Source: an uncultured Lachnospiraceae bacterium (GTDB lineage Bacteria > Bacillota > Clostridia > Lachnospirales > Lachnospiraceae). Taken from it: DNA of 28,412 nt. Within the stretch, counting starts at the first letter, position 1, and every line of letters begins with the position of its first letter. The notes below the pieces were generated by a model. It saw only the letters and a list, made by a program, of their open reading frames with translations. It did not search any database and was not told the origin of the DNA. The stretch covers positions 1 through 28,412 of the forward strand of contig CAJTOW010000045.1 of the NCBI GenBank assembly GCA_910577655.1. The letters run 5' to 3'. This document shows positions 22,036 through 28,412 of the stretch, one piece after another. The position numbers were made by a program, and so were the translations under genes.

Positions 22036-24486
22036 GTGAAAAAAAAGGAAAACCAGGCACCTTACCTGGAACTCATCGAAATCGATAAATTTTTTGGAAT
22101 CACCAAGGCACTTCAGAAAATCAGCCTTCAGCTGTATGCCGGGGAGGTCATTGGATTAGTAGGACCAAACGGCGCCGGAAAATCTACCATGATGAAGGTT
22201 ATCACAGGTGTACTTCCTCCCACTGCAGGTGCCATAAAGGTGGATGGGAAGGTGATGGAAAAATACACCACCAAGGAAGCCAAGGAGACAGGAATCGCCT
22301 GTGCATACCAGGATCTCTCTCTCTGCACTAATCTGAGTGTATATGAGAATTTCGCCATACTGAACGTAGATCACGGCCTGATCTCAAAGCCCGGATGGCG
22401 CAATAAAGCAAAGCAGGAAACCAGGGATCTGCTGGAACGTTATTTTCCTGGCAATCATATTGACATTATGAAGACCGTGGAGCATTTGTCCCTGGCAGAA
22501 CGACAGATCGTGGAAATATGCAAGACCCTGATGGCCGACAACCTGAAAATCCTGATTCTGGATGAGCCTACGTCTGCCCTTTCCACAGATAAGGCCGAGC
22601 AGCTCCACCAGGTAGTCCATGAACTTTCAGAAAAAGGTGTTGCGATCATCTACATTTCCCACAAGCTTGACGAGATCCGCAAGGTCGCAGACCGCATTGT
22701 AATGATGCGCAATGGCCAGAACTGCGGGGAATGCGATCCGGATGTCATCTCCACGGAAGAGCTGGTCGGCATGCTCGGCGGAGAAGGAAAGAAAACCAGA
22801 AATACAGAAAAGGAAAAGGTCCATACCGGAAACCGGGTGATTGATATCCAGAACCACAGCAGCCATGGACTGTATAATATCAATATGCATGTGGACCGGG
22901 GAGAGATCGTCGGCATCTCAGGACTCGTAGGCTCCGGACAGACAGATCTTCTGAACATCATTTACGATGCGAGGAAGCGGACCGGCCAGGAGAAGGACGG
23001 CGTAAAGGTCGATGCGACCGTCTCCTATGTCAGCGGCGACCGTGCAAAGGAGGGTGTGTTCCATCTGTGGGATATTTCTGACAATACCCTCATCAGCAAC
23101 CTGAAAAATGTCACCACGGGACTCTTCCTGGACAAAAAGAAATCCCAGGAGCTTTCCCAGACATGGTATGACAAGCTGAAATTCAAGGCAGAGGGCATTC
23201 ACAGCCCCATCATGTCCCTTTCCGGCGGCAACCAGCAGAAGGCCCTGATTGCCAGAGGTATTGCCTCCGGCGCTGACCTGATCATCCTCAACGACCCGAC
23301 AGCCGGTGTGGATATCGAAACAAAACAGGAGATCTACGGACTCCTTTACGAGGCCAAAGCCCAGGGCAAGGCCGTGCTGATCTACTCAACAGAGGACTCG
23401 GAGATTGAAATCTGCGACCGGGCCTACATCATGCATGAAGGGGAAATTACAGAGGAACTGGCCGGTGAGAACATTACCGTATCCAACATTGTAAAAGCCT
23501 CCTTCAAGAACGTGAAGCATGATACCACGGTCCGGGAGGAGAAACAGTCCCTTGCACGCAGGATCCTGTCCTCAAGACTTTTGCTTCCGGTAGCAACCAT
23601 GCTGATCATCATCGCAGTCAACGGATACATGAATCCACGAATCATCTCCTATATGGGCTTCCGGATGCTGGTATCCTCCGCAGTACCGCTGGTATTTGCC
23701 GCTCTGGGGCAGATGTTCATTGTGGTGGCAGGTGATATTGATATGGGAAATGGTTATTCCATAGCCCTGGTCAATGTACTGGTAGCAATCATACTGACCG
23801 GCAATCCGCTGGTCGGGCTGGTCAGTCTCCTGGTATTTATAGCTGCCTACATGGGAATGGGCGCGCTGATCCATCTGCGCAATATTCCCTCCATCGTTGT
23901 AACCTTAGGTGCCCAGTTTGTGTGGCAGGGCATTGCGCTGGTGATTGCCCCCTCCCCGGGCGGCTCCTGCCCGGAATGGCTGAGTGCATTTTACAAAATT
24001 AAATTCCCGGTCATTCCAATGCCCATAGTCCTGTGTGTGGCAGGCGGTGTTGTCTGCTGGTACATCCTCTTCCGCGCCAAATACGGAATGATCCTGCGCG
24101 GAATCGGAAATAACCCCATTGCCGTAGAGCGTTCCGGCTGGTCCTATCTGACCGCAAAAATGACGGATTATGCATTATCCGGCCTGATGGTGGTTCTGGC
24201 AGGTACCTTTTATACCGCGGTCTGCTTAAGCGCAGATGCCAATGCCTCCGCATCATTCTGTATGCTGTCCATAGCCACGGTTATTCTGGGCGGCTGTGAA
24301 ATGTCGGGCGGCATCGTAACTCCCATTGGTGTAGTATGCGGTGTGATTGCAATGTCCTTTATTACAACGCTCCTCAATACTTTCCAGGTGGATTCCAACT
24401 ATCAGACAGCCGTGACCGGACTGATCCTCATCGCTGTACTTGCGATCCGTCTGGTTACAAACCGGAAGGAGGGCAGAAAATCATGA
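22036..24486 (+). CDS. Fused tandem ABC ATPase and permease, sugar-type importer
   Basis: This is a single open frame of 816 residues. Residues 1-490 are an RbsA/MglA-type tandem ATPase. NBD1 has Walker A GPNGAGKST (43-51), signature LSLAERQ (151-157), Walker B LILDEP (173-178) and H-loop H209. NBD2 has a degenerate Walker A GLVGSGQT (296-303), signature LSGGNQQ (395-401) and an altered Walker B IILNDP (416-421) where LDEP is usual. Residues 515-810 are an RbsC-type permease with eight or more hydrophobic segments and ALGQMFIVVAGDIDMGNG (556-573) and GGCEMSGGI (752-760). These two subunits are normally separate proteins. The start is a GTG at 22036 after AAAGG, 16 bp beyond the cyclase stop. 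The stop overlaps the ATG of a second, free permease, so the transporter is probably one fusion plus one free permease, or two of each. Continuity across the junction argues against a sequencing error. Confidence 0.9.
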   Translation: MKKKENQAPYLELIEIDKFFGITKALQKISLQLYAGEVIGLVGPNGAGKSTMMKVITGVLPPTAGAIKVDGKVMEKYTTKEAKETGIACAYQDLSLCTNLSVYENFAILNVDHGLISKPGWRNKAKQETRDLLERYFPGNHIDIMKTVEHLSLAERQIVEICKTLMADNLKILILDEPTSALSTDKAEQLHQVVHELSEKGVAIIYISHKLDEIRKVADRIVMMRNGQNCGECDPDVISTEELVGMLGGEGKKTRNTEKEKVHTGNRVIDIQNHSSHGLYNINMHVDRGEIVGISGLVGSGQTDLLNIIYDARKRTGQEKDGVKVDATVSYVSGDRAKEGVFHLWDISDNTLISNLKNVTTGLFLDKKKSQELSQTWYDKLKFKAEGIHSPIMSLSGGNQQKALIARGIASGADLIILNDPTAGVDIETKQEIYGLLYEAKAQGKAVLIYSTEDSEIEICDRAYIMHEGEITEELAGENITVSNIVKASFKNVKHDTTVREEKQSLARRILSSRLLLPVATMLIIIAVNGYMNPRIISYMGFRMLVSSAVPLVFAALGQMFIVVAGDIDMGNGYSIALVNVLVAIILTGNPLVGLVSLLVFIAAYMGMGALIHLRNIPSIVVTLGAQFVWQGIALVIAPSPGGSCPEWLSAFYKIKFPVIPMPIVLCVAGGVVCWYILFRAKYGMILRGIGNNPIAVERSGWSYLTAKMTDYALSGLMVVLAGTFYTAVCLSADANASASFCMLSIATVILGGCEMSGGIVTPIGVVCGVIAMSFITTLLNTFQVDSNYQTAVTGLILIAVLAIRLVTNRKEGRKS

Positions 24487-25415
24487 AAAAGATTTCTGAT
24501 AAATATGCATTTATATGGCCTTTGGCCGGATGTCTGGTCCTTTGGATCGCCATCACTATGGTTTCCGGCAAATTCTCGATGGATATGCTGTTCTCCGCCG
24601 CAAAGCTGTGTTCCTTCGCCCTGCTTCTGGCCTTAGGACAGATGGTAGTTGTTACCAGCGGCGACGGAGCCATAGACCTTTCCCAGGTCTACATCCTGAC
24701 CCTGACCGCTTATGTCTCCTGCACAGTCATGAATGTCAATATCCTTCTGGGGCTGACTGTTGCCATTCTGGTAGGTGCGCTCTGCGGATTTGTCAATGGC
24801 CTGATCAACATTTACCTGAAGGTACCTGCCATGATAACGACACTGGCAACCGGATACATTATCTTTACCATAGTCCTGGTCGCTGCCCCCAGCATGAAGG
24901 CATTGCCGGCGGCTTCCTTTGTAAAGTTCATTAACCTGCGGATCGGCGGATTGTCCATGCTGACGGTTCTCTGCATCCTCGTTGCAGTCCTGCTGGGAAT
25001 CCTGATGTATATGACACCCTATGGCAAGCAGCTTCACGGCGTAGGCCAGAAACGGCTGGCGGCGCACTATGCCGGTATTTCCGTGAACCGGGTCGTGATC
25101 ACTGCTTTCATCCTGGGTGGGGCGCTGTGCGGCCTCTCTGGAGCACTCTGCGGTGCATTCAACGGCGGCGCATTCCAGGATATGGGTTCCACCTACTTCC
25201 TTCCCTCTGTGGCAGCTGCCTTTGTAGGCGGAACCGCGGCTGGCGGCGGAAAATCCAATGTAGCTGGTGTATGCTTCGGCGCACTGATGATGTCCTTCCT
25301 GTCCACCTTCCTGAATGCGGCTAATCTGTCGCCGGGAACACAGAAGCTGATCCAGGGCGCTATCCTGGTACTGATTCTGGTTGCTTCTGTAAAAAATGAC
25401 AGCGTAAAGAAATAA
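24483..25415 (+). CDS. Second ABC permease, RbsC-type
   Basis: This 310-residue membrane protein of the ribose-type permease family has about nine hydrophobic segments. Landmarks are FALLLALGQMVVVTSGDGAIDLS (about 42-64 in pieces), VPAMITTLATGYIIFT, GVGQKRLAAHYAGISVNRV and FVGGTAAGGGKSNVAG. The ATG at 24483 overlaps the stop of the fused ATPase-permease (ATGA), and GGAGG lies in the end of that gene, so translation is coupled. A longer frame from 24336 is the same frame reading through the end of the upstream gene. Having both a fused and a free permease points to an asymmetric channel. The operon ends at the terminator at 25433-25472. Confidence 0.9.
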   Translation: MKKISDKYAFIWPLAGCLVLWIAITMVSGKFSMDMLFSAAKLCSFALLLALGQMVVVTSGDGAIDLSQVYILTLTAYVSCTVMNVNILLGLTVAILVGALCGFVNGLINIYLKVPAMITTLATGYIIFTIVLVAAPSMKALPAASFVKFINLRIGGLSMLTVLCILVAVLLGILMYMTPYGKQLHGVGQKRLAAHYAGISVNRVVITAFILGGALCGLSGALCGAFNGGAFQDMGSTYFLPSVAAAFVGGTAAGGGKSNVAGVCFGALMMSFLSTFLNAANLSPGTQKLIQGAILVLILVASVKNDSVKK

Positions 25416-25432
25416 TCCTGCTGGGTTTTCAA

Positions 25433-25472
25433 AGAAAATGGCCCGCTGTGTGATCACAGCAGACCATTTTCT
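25433..25472. terminator. Bidirectional terminator
   Basis: AGAAAATGG (25433-25441) pairs with CCATTTTCT (25464-25472). Inside, GCTGTG (25445-25450) pairs with CACAGC (25455-25460) around TGAT. ATCTTTTA follows on the + strand. It lies 17 bp after the permease stop, and on the - strand about 110 bp after the glutamine-type ATPase stop, so it can serve both convergent operons. Confidence 0.85.
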
Positions 25473-25584
25473 ATCTTTTATTTTCGTAACGTATCCATAC
25501 AGAAAAGCACCAGTGTTGCTTTTCGTATATCAGAGTGTGTTTCATACGCACTTTAAGGCATTCAGATATCTCAAGGCTGTTGCC

Positions 25585-26361
25585 TCACAGCACCTTTGCC
25601 AGAAAATCCTTTAACCTTGGATGCTGCGGATTTTCAAATATATCCTCCGGGCTTCCCTGCTCCAGGAGCATCCCGTCTGCCATGAACAGCACCCGGTTGC
25701 CTACCTCGCGGGCAAAGCCCATCTCATGGGTCACACAGACCATGGTCATACCCTCTTTGGCCAGCTCCTTCATAACATCCAGAACCTCCCCCACCATCTC
25801 CGGATCCAGGGCTGAGGTCGGCTCATCAAAAAGCATCACCTCCGGCTCCATGGCCAGGGCGCGGACGATGGCCACACGCTGCTTCTGACCACCGGAAAGC
25901 TGGATGGGATACGCATCCGCCCGGTCCTTAAGTCCTACCCTATCCAGAAGGGCCAGAGCCTTCTCCCGGGCTTCCTCCCGGTTCATTCCCTTCACCTTGA
26001 CCGGTGCCAGAATCATGTTATCCAGAATAGTCATATGGGGAAACAGATTAAAATGCTGAAATACCATGCCCATCTTCTGGCGGAGTTTGTCGATATCCAG
26101 CTTCACCATATTGCCATTGGCATCCTTGTATTTCTTCTTTGTGATATCCACACCGTCAAAGATGATGGCACCGCCCGTAGGCTCCTCCAGCAGATTCAGA
26201 CTGCGCAGGAAGGTGGATTTACCGGAACCGGAGGGCCCGATCACCACCATCACGTCGCCCTTGTTGATATCTACGGTCACACCGTCCAGGGCTTTGATGA
26301 CACCCATCTTGTAGTGTTTCTTCAAATCGCTGACCTGGATCAGACTATCTCTTGTCGCCAC
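25585..26361 (-). CDS. Polar amino acid ABC transporter ATPase
   Basis: This 258-residue ATPase of the GlnQ/HisP family energises amino-acid import. Walker A GPSGSGKST lies at 42-50, the Q-loop in MVFQHFNLFPH (Q102), signature LSGGQ (155-159), Walker B LFDEP (D179, E180) and H-loop H212. An insertion KKKYKDANGNMVKLDIDK (about 75-93) precedes the Q-loop and is common in clostridial members. The start is taken as the GTG at 26361, 7 nt after AGGAGG, overlapping the permease gene end by 17 bp. It is the last gene of the binding protein-permease-ATPase operon and ends before the terminator at 25433-25472. The exact amino acid cannot be told. Confidence 0.95.
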   Translation of the reverse strand: MATRDSLIQVSDLKKHYKMGVIKALDGVTVDINKGDVMVVIGPSGSGKSTFLRSLNLLEEPTGGAIIFDGVDITKKKYKDANGNMVKLDIDKLRQKMGMVFQHFNLFPHMTILDNMILAPVKVKGMNREEAREKALALLDRVGLKDRADAYPIQLSGGQKQRVAIVRALAMEPEVMLFDEPTSALDPEMVGEVLDVMKELAKEGMTMVCVTHEMGFAREVGNRVLFMADGMLLEQGSPEDIFENPQHPRLKDFLAKVL

Positions 26362-27130
26362 GGCTCATCCTCCTCTCAAAATAGGCAATGATCTTGGATG
26401 TCGGGAAGCACAGGCAGAAATAAATTGCCGTAGCTACCAGCAGCGGCTCGATGATCACAAACGTCGCGCCCTTCACCGCATTGACCGCGGACATAATATC
26501 CTGCACACCGATGGTATATGTAATAGCGGATTCCTTGATGATCACCACGAACTCATTGGCAATGGCCGGCAGAATGTTCTTCAAGGCCTGGGGCAAAATA
26601 ATATACCGCAGGTTCTGGGCTTGGGAAAGTCCCAGGGAACGTGCCGCCTCCGTCTGCCCGCCGTCAATGGACTGGATTCCGGAACGGATGATCTCACACA
26701 GATATGCGCCGGAGTTCATGCCCAGGGCTACCACACCCGGGAAAAAACGGTCAAACTTAATAAATCCGAACATCTGGAAGGACGGCAGCTTCACCAGCCC
26801 GAACACCCCATAGTAAATAATGAAAATCTGCACCAGAACCGGCGTGGACCGCAGAATCTCCACATAAGCCGTGGCAATAAAATCCAGGGGATTGAAACGG
26901 CTGATCCAGGCCATGACCCCTTCCTCCCGCTGGTGTCCGTCCTGGTCAATCCCCAGGAAACGCAGGGGGCGCACATTGGACAGCCGCATCAGCGCCAGAA
27001 CCAGGGCGATGCAGAAACCAATGGCTACTGTAAACAGGGACAAAAGAACCGTAACCAGAAGCCCCTGCTTAAATAGCTGTGTATATGGCATGATCTTCAC
27101 AAAATTATCTAACTGGATAAATGAATCCAT
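26345..27130 (-). CDS. Polar amino acid ABC transporter permease
   Basis: This 261-residue inner-membrane subunit of the HisM/GlnP type has about five hydrophobic segments. The cytoplasmic EAA loop is SIDGGQTEAARSLGLSQAQ, with the typical ILPQALKNILPAIANEFV after it. A hydrophilic insert IDQDGHQREEGVMAWIS sits after the first membrane segment and explains why the protein is longer than many relatives. The ATG at 27130 follows AAAGGAG and is preferred to an in-frame ATG at 27181 without a site. It is 137 bp downstream of the binding-protein gene, with the hairpin at 27222-27248 between them, and overlaps the ATPase gene. Confidence 0.93.
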   Translation of the reverse strand: MDSFIQLDNFVKIMPYTQLFKQGLLVTVLLSLFTVAIGFCIALVLALMRLSNVRPLRFLGIDQDGHQREEGVMAWISRFNPLDFIATAYVEILRSTPVLVQIFIIYYGVFGLVKLPSFQMFGFIKFDRFFPGVVALGMNSGAYLCEIIRSGIQSIDGGQTEAARSLGLSQAQNLRYIILPQALKNILPAIANEFVVIIKESAITYTIGVQDIMSAVNAVKGATFVIIEPLLVATAIYFCLCFPTSKIIAYFERRMSRGDKR

Positions 27131-27221
27131 GGGAGTGCTCCTTTCCAAAAGGTTGCCGGGACAAAGCCATTGCCCAGGCATACGGGAGAGTGCGTGTGAA
27201 CGGCATCCAAATATGTATATT

Positions 27222-27248
27222 CAGGCTTCACAGAATCTGTGAAGCCTG
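27222..27248 (-). terminator. Intra-operon hairpin after the binding-protein gene
   Basis: CAGGCTTCACAGA (27222-27234) and TCTGTGAAGCCTG (27236-27248) form a perfect 12-13 bp stem with a minimal loop. It lies 20 bp after the binding-protein stop on the - strand and lacks a T-tract. It probably stabilises the upstream message or partly ends transcription, so that more binding protein than permease is made. The adjoining CCTGAACTGTTT (27245-27256) is another copy of the repeat core. Confidence 0.65.
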
Positions 27249-27267
27249 AACTGTTTTCACAATTGTT

Positions 27268-28227
27268 TTAGTTTGCTGTCTGTGCATTACCTGCATCATC
27301 CAGAAGCCCTTCGTACTTCTCACCAGAAGCCAGCTCGTTGGCCTCTGCAATGAATTTCTCCATGGTACCGTCCTCGAGGGCCTTGGCAATAGCCTCGTTG
27401 ACTCCGGCCAGCAGAGCTTCATTGCCCTTGCAGACACCGATGGAGGAACCTTCCATCTCATAAGGCACATCCATGACGATCTCCAGATCCGGATAGTTCT
27501 TCTGGTAGCTCTTGGCCACATCGGTCTCAATGTAAGCGGCATCCATCTTGCCTGCCAGCAGCTCGGAGATGATGTCCGTTACCTTGGGAAGGGCCACAAT
27601 GTCAGCATCCGGGCTGTTGGTGGTGGCCAGATCCATCTGGATAGAACCGATCTGTGCACCTACAGAAACCTCTGGCTTGTTGATGGCTTCAAAGGTATTG
27701 AAGGTATCGGCATTGGCCTTAACCGTCACCAGGGACTGGCCGCCCATATAGTACAGATCAGAGAAATCCATGATCCCTTCGCGCTTGGGATCCGGGGACA
27801 GACCAGCCATACCAAGATCCACAGACTTGGTCTGCAGCTCACTTAAAACACCGTCAAAGTCTACGGTAACCACTTCCAGTTCCAGGCCCAGGTAATCTGC
27901 GATATACTTTGCCAGCTCCATGTCGAATCCGGCCAGAGTGGGGGTTCCATCCTCTCCGATTGCATAAAATTCATAGGGAGCGAAGTCCGGACTGGTAGCT
28001 ACAGTCAGCTTGCCGGGTGTAACCGTCGTGATCTCTGCTTTTGCCTCCACAGCCTCTGTCTCTGTCTCTGCTGCTCCTTCTGTGGTTGTCTCCTCAGATG
28101 CCTTTGCCTCCGTAGCTGCGACTGTCGTCGCCTCGGTGGCCGGTGCCGGTGCACTGCTTCCGCCACATGCTGTCATGGATGCAGCCATAGTAGCTGCCAG
28201 TGCCAGTGCTAAAAATTTCTTTTTCAT
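27268..28227 (-). CDS. Polar amino acid ABC substrate-binding lipoprotein
   Basis: This 319-residue exported lipoprotein has signal MKKKFLALALAATMAASMTA and the lipidated cysteine C21. A long Thr/Glu/Ala-rich linker runs to about residue 72. The binding domain is of the SBP_bac_3 family (glutamine/histidine/cystine type): LTVATSPDFAPYEFY, LAGFDMELAKYIADYLGLELE, FDGVLSELQTKSVDLGMAGLSPDPKRE in pieces, and ILDNY-like DVPYEMEGSSIGVCKGN near the end. The ATG at 28227 follows AGGAGG and is preferred to an in-frame start at 28242. It is the first gene of the operon, with a strong promoter at 28305-28332. The ligand is an amino acid of unknown identity. Confidence 0.95.
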   Translation of the reverse strand: MKKKFLALALAATMAASMTACGGSSAPAPATEATTVAATEAKASEETTTEGAAETETEAVEAKAEITTVTPGKLTVATSPDFAPYEFYAIGEDGTPTLAGFDMELAKYIADYLGLELEVVTVDFDGVLSELQTKSVDLGMAGLSPDPKREGIMDFSDLYYMGGQSLVTVKANADTFNTFEAINKPEVSVGAQIGSIQMDLATTNSPDADIVALPKVTDIISELLAGKMDAAYIETDVAKSYQKNYPDLEIVMDVPYEMEGSSIGVCKGNEALLAGVNEAIAKALEDGTMEKFIAEANELASGEKYEGLLDDAGNAQTAN

Positions 28228-28262
28228 AATGATCCTCCTCATAAAATCTCATTTTATAAAGT

Positions 28263-28277
28263 TGCATATGTAATGCA
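28263..28277. promoter_or_regulatory. Palindrome in the amino acid ABC operon leader
   Basis: TGCAT-ATGTA-ATGCA is a perfect 5-bp-arm inverted repeat located between the predicted start point and the ribosome binding site of the binding-protein gene. It could be an operator; no regulator is encoded nearby. Confidence 0.3.
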
Positions 28278-28304
28278 TAAATATAAAAACACTAACAATT
28301 ATCC

Positions 28305-28332
28305 ATTATACCCGTTTTTTCTAATTTATCAA
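28305..28332 (-). promoter_or_regulatory. Predicted promoter of the amino acid ABC operon
   Basis: On the - strand, TTGATA (28327-28332) and a perfect TATAAT (28305-28310) are separated by 16 bp, about 75 bp before the start codon. The flanks are AT-rich. This is the strongest core promoter visible in the window. Confidence 0.8.
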
Positions 28333-28362
28333 GTAAAAAGTTAATATTCCCACAATTTTTCA

Positions 28363-28396
28363 GTTACAGTTCACGGGGCGTGGAAAACTGGACAAA
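28363..28396 (+). repeat. Interspersed repeat, GTTCACGGGG type
   Basis: GTTACAGTTCACGGGGCG followed by TGGAAAACTGGACAAA matches the copy at 4037-4070 at nearly every position. It lies upstream of the amino acid ABC promoter at the window edge, so its full extent cannot be seen. Confidence 0.65.
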
Positions 28397-28412
28397 AACA
28401 GACGCCAAGCTC

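Noticed and set aside
24336..24482. Longer start for the free permease gene
   Set aside because: The extension only reads the end of the fusion gene in another frame; the ATG at 24483 with stop-start overlap fits translational coupling.
1..28412. CRISPR array, tRNA, rRNA, prophage or insertion sequence
   Set aside because: No evenly spaced repeats with unique spacers, no cloverleaf or rRNA signature, and no transposase, integrase or phage structural gene could be seen. The Rpn-type gene is not a working transposase.

Overview
The window looks like chromosomal DNA from a gut-type Firmicute of the class Clostridia, most likely family Lachnospiraceae. The grounds are strong AGGAGG-type ribosome binding sites, lipoprotein-anchored ABC binding proteins, a GH25 muramidase with aromatic wall-binding repeats, an Rpn-family pseudonuclease, and many short interspersed repeats with an AACAGTTCA / TGAACTGTT core. 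The genus cannot be fixed from the sequence alone; an Enterocloster-like relative is a guess. I see no rRNA, tRNA, CRISPR array, prophage block or transposase.

Layout. 1-4.5 kb: repeat hairpins, a secreted GH25-like protein, an internally deleted Rpn-type nuclease, a large unrecognised protein and a small XRE regulator that probably uses a non-ATG start. 4.7-9.6 kb: a candidate hydroxy-acid module with an SLC13-like permease and an MBL-fold hydrolase in one operon, a divergent LysR regulator with a well-placed palindrome, and a LarA-family nickel racemase/epimerase. 9.9-12.8 kb: a remodelled stretch where a MITE-like repeat, a 5'-truncated AraC gene and a HicB remnant lie downstream of an intact ftsH. 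12.8-17.5 kb: a Crp/Fnr-type regulator with a cysteine cluster, divergent across a perfect TGTAAA-N4-TTTACA palindrome from a three-gene operon (class V PLP enzyme, GltS-like carrier, M20 amidohydrolase). 17.5-25.4 kb: a GntR (FCD) regulator with an AbgB-like M20 hydrolase, divergent from an operon for a sugar-type binding lipoprotein, a cyclase-family (kynurenine-formamidase-like) hydrolase, an 816-residue fusion of a tandem ABC ATPase with its permease, and a second free permease. Near-identical TAGTAT repeats overlap both predicted promoters. 25.5-28.3 kb: a polar amino-acid ABC transporter (binding protein, permease, ATPase).

How the genes work together. Three neighbouring blocks share one plan: a dedicated regulator, one importer, and hydrolases or isomerases that would open, deacylate or epimerise a small acid or amide. 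The window reads as a scavenging region for small organic acids and N-acyl or cyclic amide compounds, followed by amino-acid uptake. The most unusual items are the ATPase-permease fusion with its GntR/cyclase/AbgB context, and a repeat family that repeatedly supplies the last codons and stop codon of the adjacent gene.
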